From Sipunculus nudus (taxonomy: Eukaryota; Annelida; Sipuncula; Golfingiida; Sipunculidae): a DNA stretch of 64,000 nt. The notes below the pieces were generated by a model that saw only the letters and a program-made list of their open reading frames with translations, ran no database searches and was not told where the DNA came from. This document shows positions 48,101 through 59,439 of this stretch, piece by piece. The position numbers and the translations under genes are program-made. Position 1 is the stretch's first letter; every line of letters starts with the position of its first letter. The stretch spans positions 4,977,741 through 5,041,740 of the forward strand of contig CM049318.1 in NCBI GenBank assembly GCA_026874595.1. Direction: 5' to 3'.

Positions 48101-51100
48101 ATCACATCGACATGCATGACAACAGTATACAGCCAAATGCACAGTTTCCCGCGTCCATTCTCGGTTATATTACGTGACCTTTGACACTAATTAAAATAAC
48201 AACACTGGGGTGGGCCCTATCCGCTTTACATGTGTCTCTCTAATAACAATTACTGGACATGGTCAGTTGCGCGCAAAACCAAACATAAGCAGTTGAACAA
48301 CATGAAATACCGTAACATACAAGTCACATTAGGGCCTGTCATTACAACCTATGACATATATATATAGATGTATGAATAGCCATGCTGGTTCATTGTTTTA
48401 CAGATGGAAAGGGTATACACAGAAAAGTGGTTCACTGGCAGTGAACCACTTTTCTGTGTATTTCCTTTCAATATATATATATATATATATATTTATATCT
48501 TTATATATATATACACACACACGCACCAGTCTAGGATGAATATAAGTCACCTCCTTGTTTCCTGCCATGAATATGTATATACATGTTTGGTCATATAGTG
48601 AAGAAATAATTTACAAATTCTATACATTTAAGAGCACATGGCTGTAGGCTTTTCCTGAAATATTACATCACTTTGGTGATACCTGTACCGAGCTGTATAC
48701 AGCGCTGGATGGGAAACCTTAATAGGAAAGTTCAGAAGTCGCTACATACGGCACCATATGTGACATTGTATCCATGTGTGTACAAGTGGAAACACTCAGA
48801 ACTTTTATCATATTTTTGATCCAACCGTGTCCATATCCATATCTGTGTCCGACAACATGGAAACACAACTTTATAGGGACTGTATTCATATTTAGGTAAA
48901 AAAAAATGTATGGGTGGACCTCTGCGTTCAAAACCATCAATTACAAAAGTTAAAATTTTTTTATTTTACTTTTTTACTTTCTTCTGCAATTTCAGCTTGC
49001 TTTAGATTGCAATTATGGCTGATGTTCAAAAGCTGAAATTTATTTGACAAAACCTGTGATCCTGGCTTACTTGATTATTTATGTGGTTGGCATGCTTGTG
49101 GAAAGGTCCATTATAAATACCAAAGAACTGTTTATATAAATTTATTAACAGAGAAGAAGAAAAAAGAGGCAACAGCAGCAGCAACAGCGCTAAGCCATGC
49201 ACTTGTTGACCATCTTAATGCTGGGTAAGAACCTTCTTAATAATTTATTCGTTATTATAACAGGTAAAGAGGACCAAATACTTATAGTATCCCAGGGCTC
49301 TGTCAGATGATGCTTTGCGAGTTCTTGTAAGAGTACTAAAACAGTTTGGCAACACTGATGACCTAAAGGCCAATGATAAGGCCACATATTACCTTAAAGT
49401 AGTGAGTTTGCATGCCATATCAATCGGGGGTTCGATACATACACATAGTGAATAAGTACGAGTTTATTCTGTAAATGGTTCAAAAGGGAATCTGGTAACA
49501 TCCAGCTTTACACATTGTATTATTAATTGTATCACCAGACATAGTCTTGAGATACTATGGTTTAGGCACGGTTGCGCCACCGCCGCCGCCGCAGAGATTT
49601 CTTTTGGACACATGACTCAAAAAATATTTTCAAGGATCTTTTTCAAACTTGACACATTTATAGATATAGGTGAGAGGACGAAGCCTATTTAAAATGGGGT
49701 CATGACCTCAACTAGGAGAGTGACCTTGACCTTGAATAGATCCATTTTTGGGGAAAATCACACAAATTCTTGAATATCTCAAGAAATCTTTCATGGATTT
49801 ATCCAAAAATCAAGTTGGACAAAGATCTTGGATAGTGATGTCATGTACCGGAAAATGGTGGTGCCACCTAGTATCCTTTTCTTGTTTTTGTGCCGTTTAA
49901 TACCCCCATCATTGCCACTTGACAGTACTTTTAGCATCACAAGTCAAAAACTGACAGACAGATTTCTTTAATATTATGCATGTACATAGGTATGGGTTAT
50001 GGGATGATGTATATTAAAATTGGGGTCATGACCTTTCCTTTGAGAGTGGCTTTGACCTTGAATATTACCATATATGGTGAAAATCACATAAAATCATGAA
50101 TATCTTAAAAAGGGATGCATGGATTGGTCCAAAAATCAAGTTGACGGAAGATCTTGGATAGTTTTGTCTTTTGCAGAAGATAGGTGGCGCCACCTGTTGT
50201 CCTTTTCTTGTTTTTTGTGCCTTTGAATACCCCATCATTGCCACTTGACAGTATATACTGTGAGCATTATAAGTCAAACAGTAATGGACAGATTTCTTTC
50301 ATGTTATGCATGTATATAGATATGGTTTATGGAATGAGGTATATTTAATTTTAAATTTAATTTTAAAATTTAATTTAAATAATTTTTTTTTAATTTGATT
50401 TTTTTTTTTCAAATGTTGGATATTTTGGAATGCAGTTTATTGATTTGGGGTCATGACCGTGAGTATGAGAGTGACCTTGACCTTGAATATTCCCATATTT
50501 GGTGAAAAACATAAAATCATGATTATCTTAAAAAGGGCCACTTGACAGCACTGTGAACATTATAAGTCAAAAACCCTTTGATCAATTGTCCTTCCCAATC
50601 CAAAATATTCCTATATTTTGTACAAATGTTTCTCACATTCATTTCTAAAATACAAATACATCACATTATATCAACAAAATACCACAAAACCTCATTTGTC
50701 TGGCGATACTATGGCACCAGCGGTGCCAAGAAATGTCTAGTTTTACCAATAATTTATAGCATAATTTATATTAATGCATAAGCTCATCAGGTGGCCTGTT
50801 AATGAATTATTTCCATTTACATTTGAAGTTTTGATCCATAAATTATGATTAGGATTATATTTCTTTTGATTTTCAGAGTTGCTCAGGCCTATGTCAACCA
50901 AAAGAAACTTGACACTGAAACTAAAATCCTTCAGGTTAATGCAGCTCACTTCACAAAGCAGACAGCCCAGTGGTTACGCCTGGTGGAAGATTTCAACCAG
51001 TCCCTGAAGGTATGAAATTCTAGTGCTTCCACAGGACTCAGAGCTGGGAGGTCCTGAGTTCAAATCTCAGCCGAGGAGCAGGGAGATTTATAATAGACGG

Positions 51101-53214
51101 TAGACCTAATGGGAAGGCTGTGCCCCACAGTCATGCATCAGTTACAAACAATGTGTCTTTTTCTTCCTCATTGTTGTGACATAGTTATGGGGATGATTAC
51201 ACATCCAGGACTTGCAGGTGGAGTTGACACCAGGCCTGGGTGACACCAGTGTACAAAATAACATGATAGGGAGGGAGTGCTACTGCCAGGTCACAAAGTC
51301 CCAAACCAAAATGGAACTCTGCAGGTGTACTAAAGATCAATAATTAGATAAGACAGCATGAAAAAACAGAGGCACCAACAAGATTGAAAAATGTTAAAAT
51401 CCTTTTATCAGAGATGGGCAAACTGATCTCTCTTTAGGGTCACATCTAATAGATTTCTAATGGGCTTCAGTTGGCAGAGAGACTAAATTTACTATATCAT
51501 ACTTTTTTACACACATTTACCAATATTTTTCATGTAACTTTTTTTTAGAAAGATAAAAATAATTGAAATATATTGTAATATACATGTTAAAGGACTTTCT
51601 AAACTAACTACCATAATAGCTTTTATTTTTTTACTGGTACTTTGTATCAGTACACATCTTACTTACAATATCTCATTGTAGCCTTAACAGACGCGTTGTT
51701 CTATGCCCATCCCTGTAACAGGTTTACTATATTGTAGGTTCTGCATGATATTATGATTGGGGAAGCCATTCAAATTTGGGACTTAAATACATGATAAACA
51801 TTGTCTGACTTGGACTTGTACTCGTTATAGTGGCAACACTGAAAAGATAAACATAGAAATCTCTTTACTGGTGATGGCTTAAGTTATGGCAATTAAGAAA
51901 GTATTTTTACAGAAAACTGTTTCTCTGTAGCAAAAAAAAAAAAAAAAAAAGCCAAGTGTCATAACAGACCTCTGTGAAATTAAATAAAACAAGGTGTAAG
52001 GCCCTAAGTTATGAAATGAATGCAGATTGCAAGTAAGTTTGATGTAATAAATACGGATTACAACTTAGTTTGCTGTAATAATTACAGACTGCAAGATAGT
52101 TTACTGTAATAAATACAGATTCCAAGTAAGTAGCTATAATTAATACAGATTGGAAGTAAGTTTTTTGCAATAAAAGCAGATTGCAAGTAAGTTTACTATA
52201 ATAAATACAGATTGCAACTAATTTTGCTGTAATAGATACAGATTACAACTAAGTTTGCTGTAATATATACAAATTGTAACAAGTTTCTGTAATAAATACA
52301 GATTGCAAGTAAGTTTGCTGTAATAAATACAGATTGCAAGTAAGTTTGCTATAATAAATACAGATTGCAACTAAGTTTGCTGTAATAAATACAGATTTGA
52401 AGTAAGTTTTCTGTAATAAATAGAGATTGGAAGTACGTTTGCTGTTATAAATACAGATTGCAAGTAAGTTTGCTGTAATAAATACAGATTGCAAGTAAGT
52501 TTGCTACAATATTCACATGTGAATGTACACACACACAATTACTTGATTACAAATTTGTGACCTGAGTACTCTGTCTATATAACTTGCATACACTCAAGTG
52601 CTCCTTTTAGCTGGATTCAAAAGGTTTATCATTTGTTCCACAGATATCTTAACTTCATGCATGAACAAATTAAGATCAGATGTGTTTTTATGAATACCGG
52701 TACCTTTAATATTTAAATGATCAAACAGGAATATAATGTGACAAAAAAAGGTTTTTATTCTAAATTACATTAAAAACTGTGGTATATTATAATTGTGGAA
52801 AATAAAATCACAGATTCTCAGCAAAGGCTTAATGCAGTATCTGAAGATTCTCTAGACTGAAGAGGGCATGGAACAAAATCTGAACCTAAACATTGATTTT
52901 CTATTATATTTATAAATCAGGATTTGAGGTTTATTGGCAACAAGAATTGCTGACAATGATGTAATTAGTATAAATAATGCATAATATTTATAAATTTCTC
53001 ATATTTCAGGTTTTTATACTTGAGATAACATCCTGTTTTGTTATTGAGAACCTGGTATTGAATTATCTGAGTGTACTTGAAGATTTGTTTTGTTTTGTGA
53101 ATTAAGGAGATTGGTGATGTGGAGAACTGGGCCCGCAGTATTGAGACTGACATGAGAATCGTCTCCAGTGCTCTAGAATATGCTTATAAAGGTAAAGTGC
53201 CATCTGTACCTTAA
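45148..53214 (+). CDS. BLOC1S1: BLOC1S1, biogenesis of lysosome-related organelles complex 1 subunit 1 (GCN5L1)
   Basis: Complete four-exon gene: 45148-45208, 49152-49224, 50877-51009, 53107-53214 (124 residues plus stop). The human short form is 125. The protein opens MLSRMLKEHQARQQKRKETQ, continues EKKKKEATAAATALSHALVD, VAQAYVNQKKLDTETKILQV and TKQTAQWLRLVEDFNQSLK, and ends EIGDVENWARSIETDMRIV then SSALEYAYKGKVPSVP. This is the familiar pattern of the whole family. It is a helical, coiled-coil subunit of BLOC-1/BORC, acting in lysosome and endosome trafficking and, in mammals, linked to mitochondrial protein acetylation. All splice phases match and no damage is seen. The last exon reads through a possible donor (AAAGgtaaag) to its own stop, as in other animals. 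The first intron (3.9 kb) carries a fold-back element and a long hairpin. Confidence 0.96.
45671..46232. mobile_element. Fold-back element with 88-bp inverted arms
   Basis: 45,671-45,758 and 46,145-46,232 are inverted copies over 88 bases with roughly ten mismatches (AGCCTGATTT...ATAAGCC). They enclose about 386 bases with no long open frame, so this is a 562-bp non-autonomous fold-back/MITE-like element. I see no clear target duplication. It lies in BLOC1S1 intron 1. Confidence 0.75.
46115..46140. repeat. 26-bp perfect palindrome
   Basis: A perfect palindrome centred on GGATCC (left half AAGATGCAACGGA, right half its reverse complement), four bases from the right arm of the 45,671-46,232 fold-back element. 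It may be a binding site of the element or a second, internal fold-back. Confidence 0.9.
46233..48414. other. BLOC1S1 intron 1, middle part
   Basis: It contains a TA-rich tract (about 47,385-47,443) and a pair of 74-bp direct repeats (47,548-47,621 and 48,071-48,144). Otherwise no gene or element is recognised. Confidence 0.55.
47548..48144. repeat. 74-bp direct repeats about 523 bp apart
   Basis: 'ctgtaacgtataaagatgtg' followed by 'caatataagtatcacatcga' and ending '..gccaaatgcacag' occurs at 47,548-47,621 and 48,071-48,144 with few differences. The sequence between has no coding potential and lacks TG...CA ends, so a solo-LTR pair is not supported. Confidence 0.75.
48415..48461. repeat. Perfect hairpin: 23-bp arms, 1-nt loop
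   Basis: 48,415-48,437 is the exact reverse complement of 48,439-48,461, with a single G between. Pairing resumes outside after two mismatches (GAAAGG against CCTTTC), so the arm is about 31 bp. A TA tract follows directly (48,467-48,512). The loop is too short for a miRNA precursor. It is probably a recent palindromic duplication or a very small fold-back element. Confidence 0.9.
48467..48512. repeat. (TA)n microsatellite
   Basis: TA-dinucleotide tract with short ATTTATATC interruptions, followed by (CA)n, immediately 3' of the perfect hairpin. Confidence 0.85.
49550..50740 (+). repeat. Tandem-repeat element in BLOC1S1 intron 2
   Basis: It begins GATACTATGG, then GCGCCACCGCCGCCGCCGC (49,574). 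Three diverged units of about 350-400 bp follow, marked by 'ggggtcatgacct', 'gagagtgaccttgaccttga' and 'atttctttaatattatgcatg'. The unit joints carry GGTGGTGCCACC (about 49,858) or GGTGGCGCCACC (about 50,183). It ends near GCGATACTATGGCACCAGCG (about 50,703). The same boundary word occurs at 57,848, so these are probably members of one superfamily. Confidence 0.65.
51015..51350 (+). mobile_element. tRNA-derived SINE copy
   Basis: The head contains 'gggaggtcctgagttcaaat', with a B-box-like GAGTTCAAATC. The body contains 'caccaggcctgggtgacacc' and 'gggagtgctactgcc', matching the minus-strand copies at 1.9 and 4.1 kb in reverse. It begins just after BLOC1S1 exon 3 and lies in the intron. Confidence 0.65.
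52020..52505. repeat. 31-bp minisatellite, about 16 copies
   Basis: Units of the form TGCTGTAATAAATACAGATT followed by GCAAGTAAGTT repeat with substitutions and small indels. Both strands stay open for stretches because the unit lacks frequent stops in one frame. This explains an 81-codon minus-strand open frame that should not be called a gene. Confidence 0.95.
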
Positions 53215-53546
53215 ACAATTAATGCACCATCTCTAACCTTAAACACTCTTTATTAATTAACTCATATTTTTGTTTTGAAACCGAGGTAAATTATTTAAAC
53301 CATGCAAAACCAATAAAATTTGGTAAATGACAAACAATGGTGTATCAGATACTGATGAAGTGGTTTTGTTAGTGGGGTTTTAATTTTCACACTTTTAATT
53401 ACAGGGGAAACTAGGTGACAGTGGGAGTTAAGTGACTCAGAAGATGACAGATGACATGATTGAGATTGTACCTGTTGGTATGATAACCTTATGGTCAACA
53501 TACATTTCCATTTTGTATTACTGTCTGTCAGAAATGCATTAAGGCT

Positions 53547-53552
53547 AATAAA
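53547..53552 (+). terminator. Possible poly(A) signal of BLOC1S1
   Basis: AATAAA about 330 bases after the BLOC1S1 stop. A second AATAAA at 55,176 is followed by a GT-rich stretch and would suit a longer 3' UTR of about 2 kb. Which one is used cannot be told from sequence. Confidence 0.4.
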
Positions 53553-54501
53553 TGAAACCAGGATTTAAATATGGCAGAATATCTTTTAGGTTAGCAATCT
53601 TTTAATCATGAACAGATCTGATGGAAAGACCACTGTGGTTTCAGTCTTCTACTGATTAAATTGTTCAGTAATATGACAAAGACATTCACTTTAAATGACC
53701 ATGTTAGCCAGGGGTATGGAAACGATTGTACATTTTATTGTCAGACTGTTCATAAATATTTAATCAGAAGTTCATAATCAGTAGCATGTCGTTCACTAGT
53801 TGCGAACAGATGTTCACACTTTCTGTTTATTTGTATGATACAGGTGTTCATGTATTGTAATGGCATGTTGTTCAGTACCATGGTAAATAAAAAAAAATAT
53901 AATGTACAAGCTGTCCATCATATCTAAGCAAATTTCTGAGAGTACCATACAGGAACTAAAAATGACCACACATTGACAAGTGGATTTAATATTCACTAGT
54001 GGAAGAAAATGGTTGTAAAATTATATTTGATAATTGAAAGATAAAAAAATGACCAATGATCAGTTATTAATCAATAACCTTATTTACCATATATATATCA
54101 CCAATAATTATTCTGTATAGAAAATAGTAACAGTGATTTCAGTCTAATTTGTACATCATACTGATAGGTCAAGATATTATGGCCAGCTTGATGACAATTA
54201 TTGATTCCACAAGGTTAGTTGTGAATGCTATTTGCTGTTTTGTGCCCTGTCTTTCTTACCGGTATATCTTTGACAGAATATTTTATCAGGAAAGTATTAC
54301 TTCTTTGGATGTGCAAACATAATCATCAGTGATTGATTATGCAAAATTGCAATGAAATAAATCATTTATGAAAGAAAATGACTTATCATTGTTTAATTGA
54401 TTAATTGACACATCACTTATATTCATATTAGTTTAGGGGAGTCTTGGTGTGAATCATATGTCCATATTGTACATAAAGGAAAATGCCTGGTAGGAGTTTT
54501 C

Positions 54502-54599
54502 CTTTTGTGATAGTCCAGAACTGGTCTCTCTGGGCCTTGGGGCAGGAAAAGGGGGCCACTCCGAGGCCGAGAGAGACCAGTTCTGGACTACTTTTGTGA
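54502..54599. mobile_element. 80-bp fold-back element flanked by 9-bp direct repeats
   Basis: The element at 54,511-54,590 has 27-bp inverted ends (TAGTCCAGAACTGGTCTCTC...) with one mismatch and a G-rich loop of about 26 bases. It is flanked on both sides by CTTTTGTGA (54,502-54,510 and 54,591-54,599), a 9-bp target-site duplication. Long inverted ends with a 9-bp duplication suit a Mutator-like origin, but nothing is encoded. As RNA it would fold into a miRNA-precursor-sized hairpin. Confidence 0.8.
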
Positions 54600-55284
54600 A
54601 TGAATCACTGGTAAACGGTGCAGTCTTTCTATTTTAATTAACATGAAGTTGTTTCTATTTTCTTATACTAATTAAATGATGCAATTTATTTTCAACATGA
54701 ACTTGTGCTGCACAGACTGACAATATAATAGTTGGTATAATTCATGTAGATTATCCAAGGATTAATTAAGTACCTGGAGATGTCTTTCTGTGCCACCCTG
54801 TGAGGTTTAAGTTGCATGTACTTGCCAATGAAATTGTACTTACACAAGTAAGCATATGGTTGTTATTTAGAGCTGAGAATGCAAGGGAAAGGATGCTTTT
54901 TTGTGAATATGAAAAGTTTAGTGCATAGTTATGATAGTTATCACCATGATAATAAAGTTGATGATTTTCTGTGAAGTTACATAAAGCAAATGTTTTGAAT
55001 ACTTTTACATATTGGTAATCAGAATTTTTTTGCAATGGTTGAGAACTGTTTTTATTTTTACATAATTTGATAAATGCCCACTTCAGGTGTTAATGTTTCG
55101 TTCATTTTGCATTCTCGGGTGTTCAAAAAGATTTTCTCCCTGCTTTTGATTTTGTATTATGACTGAAGTATGTTTAATAAATATTTTATTTTCCTTTTAC
55201 ATGTGTGTGTTAATTTCTTTATTTGTGTGATGCAAACAAATATAACATATACATAACCATCAAACTTGCCAAAAAATGATAACA

Positions 55285-56610
55285 AGAGACATTAGTCACA
55301 TTGCTCAGCTGAATTTTGGAAAATTTGATCAAATGTAAAATATACAGACTTTTTTTGGTTTTTAGTCGTGGTCCATTGTCCGTCGTCTGTCAGTCCATCC
55401 GTCCATAGATGTGGCACGTTTTGAAACTGAAAGACCTAGGAATCCAAAATGCGGCATAATGTTAGACGTCCCCAAGATCTCCAACCAAGCCAAAAACAGG
55501 GTCTTTGTCACTTAGTTCCTTTGAGAAATTAAGCAAAAACCTCAATTTTTAGCGAACCTGTGAGCTTATGCGATGCTGTTGCATTGTCCATCAGCCGTCG
55601 TCCAATGTCCTTCGTCTGTACGTTAACCCATACACGAAAACGGCAAGAGTTAGCATCATGAAATTTTAAGCAAACAATTAGTCATCTAAAAAACTCTATC
55701 GGATTTTGCTTATTATTTTGGTTAACTGCATTTTCTTAGATTTTATAGGGAAAAAGCTAAAAAAGCTTTAAAAATCATCTTCTCCCAAACTGTTCAGCCA
55801 AATTGTCCAATATTTCACAGAAAAGAGGACTGGAACAATTTCTCTCAAGTTTGTTCGAATGGTTTAAAGTTCGGTGATTTTTGGCCGAGTTACAGGAAGT
55901 TGTACTTAGTCATCTGTCCTAAAAAGCATACTAAAATTACAATCTCAGAAACGGCCAGAGCTATCATCACCAAATTTTATGCCAATGTTGGTCACATGAC
56001 TCATATCTGAAATTGAGGTATTGGTGGCGACACCTGCATCAGCCTTTTTTGTATGGGGGTCATCAGTGCCTGTATCATACTGACGGCTACAAAAAACTTC
56101 TCTGAAAACATGGCCAAATTGTTTAATATCGCACAGAAATGATCTCAGGGTAGTGCTTTCTGAAGTTTTTTCAAATGGTCTCTGTTCAGTGACTTTTGGC
56201 TAAGTTATGGGAAACTGAATTTAGTCATATGCCATAACAGCCCATTTTAGCTCAGTGGCTACAAAGATCTTCTTCTCAAAAACTTCTGGGCCAATTTCTT
56301 AAATCTCACACATCAATTATCCTCAGATGTTGATAATTCAACTTTGTTCAAATGGTTTTGGTTCAGTGTTTTTTGGCTGAGTTACAGGAAGCTGAACATA
56401 GCCAGTTTGCTGTATCTTAATATATGAGTTATAAACCTGCGAAACATTTTTCGACTGATGTCACTGAAGCCAGTTTGTTAAATATTTTACAAGAATAATC
56501 CCTACAATAATTCTTATAATAATTGTCATTAATGGTTCCACATGAATGATTTTTGGCTGAATTATGGAGATTGAATTGAGTCATTTTATCGTATATGTTA
56601 GCTGTGTGAT
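55285..56610 (+). mobile_element. Degraded composite element with about 180-320-bp tandem units
   Basis: The left part (55,365-55,550) matches the beginning of element B ('gtcgtggtccattgtccgtc', then 'cctaggaatccaaaatgcggc'). A second CCGTCGTCC-type start follows at 55,590, and then units marked by 'gccaaattgtttaatat', 'cacagaaatgatc' and 'ttttggctgagttacagg'. One unit carries GGTGGCGACACC (56,024). It is probably two nested or joined partial copies. Confidence 0.5.
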
Positions 56611-57129
56611 GCTGTTACATCTAGCCTGGCACCACTTTATCAGCATCTATTACATCATGCCACTTGATATCATTTAGATTTCAGGTTATCTTTGGTTAAT
56701 ATTGACAAGAAAGTGTTTTAAAAGCTTCTAAAAAAGTTATATTTATGATTTAAGTTATTCATCATACCAGGCAATGTTTCAGTCATGGATATTTAGCTGT
56801 CTGTGGCTATATAAAGACAAATGAACATGGATTATAAATTATTGGTATCCTACTCAACATAATTCAAGAATTTGCCAACAGTGAGACATATCTGTATTTT
56901 AATTTTGCATTCAATATGCATCTGTAATAATTTTACATATATTCCTGATTTCTTTTTTATAAAAAGTAAGCTGCAAAACATTTTGTATTGGGAAAAATAA
57001 TTTCAAAGTTATTTCAAGTAGGGACCACGTTTTGTGTATAGATGGCAGCACTTGGTTTACCATTGGCAGATTGCCAGTGCTTTGATGTTGGCCATTAGCC
57101 AAGATGATGCCAGCTCTATATAAATAATT

Positions 57130-57430
57130 TTGGCACAATGCCAGGATTGGAAGAAGTGCAGCCTGGTATAGGTCAAGAGTTCACTCAGTGCAGTAGCTGC
57201 ATTCTATTTATAGCTTTTGGCAGACTGCTCACTGCATCAGTTTTGGCACAAAAGTTCAGCCTGGATCTATTTATAGCTTTGGCAGACTGCCAGCTGTGTC
57301 AGATTATGCAACAAGTGAAGAGTTCTCTCAGTGCAGCCAAGTACAAGTCAAAAGTGCACTCAGTCTAGCCAGATGCAGGTCAAGAGTTCACTCAGTGCAG
57401 TAGCTTGAGGCAGCAATTTTTCACAGTTCA
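57130..57430. repeat. Short cryptic tandem repeats
   Basis: 'gtcaagagttcactcagtgcag' and 'tttatagctttggcagactgc' each recur two to four times with irregular spacing. A 76-codon open frame here is a by-product of the repetition. Confidence 0.6.
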
Positions 57431-57479
57431 CTCGTGGGCAACTGCCTTACTCACCTAAGCCTCAACAGCCCAGTGCATC

Positions 57480-59235
57480 AAACTCCGGGGAAGTTTGATG
57501 TATTGGCCTGATATTTTGACCTGTCTATGTGTCTTTGATGGTATTCTCATTTACAAGACAGGTGGTGCCACCTACATTGACTTTTGCAGTGTATGTGCAT
57601 GCTTATTTCTACAGAGGAATTTGATATATCAGCCTAAATTGGGCATGTTTATACATATCAGGTAGCTTTATAGTGTACAAGACTGATGGCGCCACCTACA
57701 ATAATTTTTGCACAGTGTATGTCACTGCTTATTTCACAGGAGGGGTTTGACATATCAGTCTGACATTGGGCCTATGTATATATCTCTTTGCTGTATACAA
57801 GACTGGTGGTGCCAGCTACAATCATCGTATCCGCCAAAACAGAGTTTTGCGGATACTATGTTTTCAGTTGGATGCTGCTGCCGCTGCCACCACCGCATAG
57901 GTTTCCGGAGAACTCTTCCGTAACCACTGGGCAGAATTTTTTTAAATTAGGAATTATAATCGGGTCACATGTGAACTGCTGCTCTCTCATTTTTGGTTGA
58001 CCTCTGACCTTTCCTCTCTGCCCAGTGTCCATTTGTGTGTCTGTTTCCACACATAAACCCACATATCTTGGGAACCGTTTGACCGATCAAGCTAAAAATT
58101 TTGCACAAATGTACCCCTTGGGTAGCTTTATAACATACACTTAAAATGGTGGCGCCACCCGCAACCATTTTTGCACTGCGTCCATCTGTTCATCTGCCTT
58201 GGGATAAAATCACTCATATCTCTGCATTGGTTGGACTTACCCACCTGAAATGTTGCATGTGTATACATCCTGGACAGCTTTCTTGATTTTATGTCAGGTG
58301 GCGCCACTTACATTCACGTTTAAGCTGCAGACATCCAAGCTCATATCTCAGGAACTGTTTGACCAGTTGGGCCAAAATTTTGCATGTGTAAAGATCTCCC
58401 ATAGCTCTTTATCATACACAGAACTGGTGGAGCCACCTCCAACCATTTTTGCACAGCGTCCATTTGTTCATCTGCCTTGGGATAAAATCACTCATATCTT
58501 GGCAGTGGTTTGACTTATCGACCTGAAATTTTGCAGGTTTATACATCCTTGACAGCTATCTTGATTTTATGACAGATGGCGCCACTTTCATTCACATTTA
58601 CACTGCAGACATCCAAGCTCATATCTCTGGAACCATTTGACCAATTGGGCAAAAATTTTGCATGTTAATAGATCTCACATAGCTCTTAATCACATCCAAA
58701 ATTGGTGGCGCCACCTTCCACCATTTTTGCACAGCATCCATCTGTTTGTCTGCTGTTGGCTAAAATCACTCATATCTCAGTAGTGGTTTGACTTATCTGC
58801 ATAAAATTTAGCATGTTTATACATCTTGGATAGCTTTCTTGATTTTGTGGCAGCTGGGACCACCTACATTTATGTATACGCTGCAGACATTCAGGCTTAT
58901 ATCTCAGGACTGGTTTGACATACCCCCCTGAAATTTTGCAGGTGTATAGATCTCACATAGCTCTTAATCATACACAAAATTTGTGGTGCCACTTGCCACC
59001 ATTTTTGCACAGTGTCCTTCTGTTTGTCTGCTGTGGGATAAAATCACTCCTATACAAGTATTGGTTTGACTTATCTGCCTAAAATTTTGCATATGTATAC
59101 AACTTGGACAGCTTTCTGGATTTTGTGGTAGGTGGCGCAACCTACGTATACATTTCCCCTTGCCACTCAATCCATGCCTCACTTCACCCTTCCCACTCTG
59201 ATTTTGGCGGATACATGTAGTCCCTTGTTCACTAC
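57480..59235 (+). repeat. Tandem-repeat element with GGTGGCGCCACC units
   Basis: Units carry 'gataaaatcactcatatctc', 'ggtttgacttatctgcctga', 'aattttgcatgtgtatacat', 'gacagctttcttgatttt' and a GGTGGCGCCACC-type palindrome (57,687; 58,147; 58,300; 58,577; 58,703; 59,131 variant), then 'actgcagacatccaagctca'. Inside is a hairpin GTATCCGCCAAAAC-AGA-GTTTTGCGGATAC (57,827-57,856). TTTTGGCGGATAC recurs at 59,202-59,214, near the end ACATGTAGTCCCTTGTTC. The 8.05-8.87 kb block is an inverted relative. Confidence 0.75.
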
Positions 59236-59439
59236 CCGTATTCTACTTTTTGTGTTGTGTGCATCAATGCCAAAATTGCAGCAGTGATGTTTGTTTGTTT
59301 CTTGTTCTAAGTGTTAATACTTGCATTGTTCATATACATGTTACACATGTTCTTGAAAAGTAATGGTCAAGCATTGAAGCATTATACCTGGTGTAATCTC
59401 ATTGCACAGGTTCGCATTAGGCCTGTAGGCCTTGTTTAT

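Larger units (their letters stand above)
53215..55284. other. 3' flank of BLOC1S1
   Basis: Apart from the two AATAAA sites and the 80-bp fold-back element, this AT-rich stretch shows no gene, exon or repeat I can support. Confidence 0.6.

Noticed and set aside
47548-48144. LTR pair of a small retroelement
   Set aside because: The direct repeats are only 74 bp, without TG/CA ends, primer-binding site or coding sequence between them.
48415-48461. miRNA precursor
   Set aside because: The loop is one base, and the perfect stem is atypical for Drosha/Dicer substrates.
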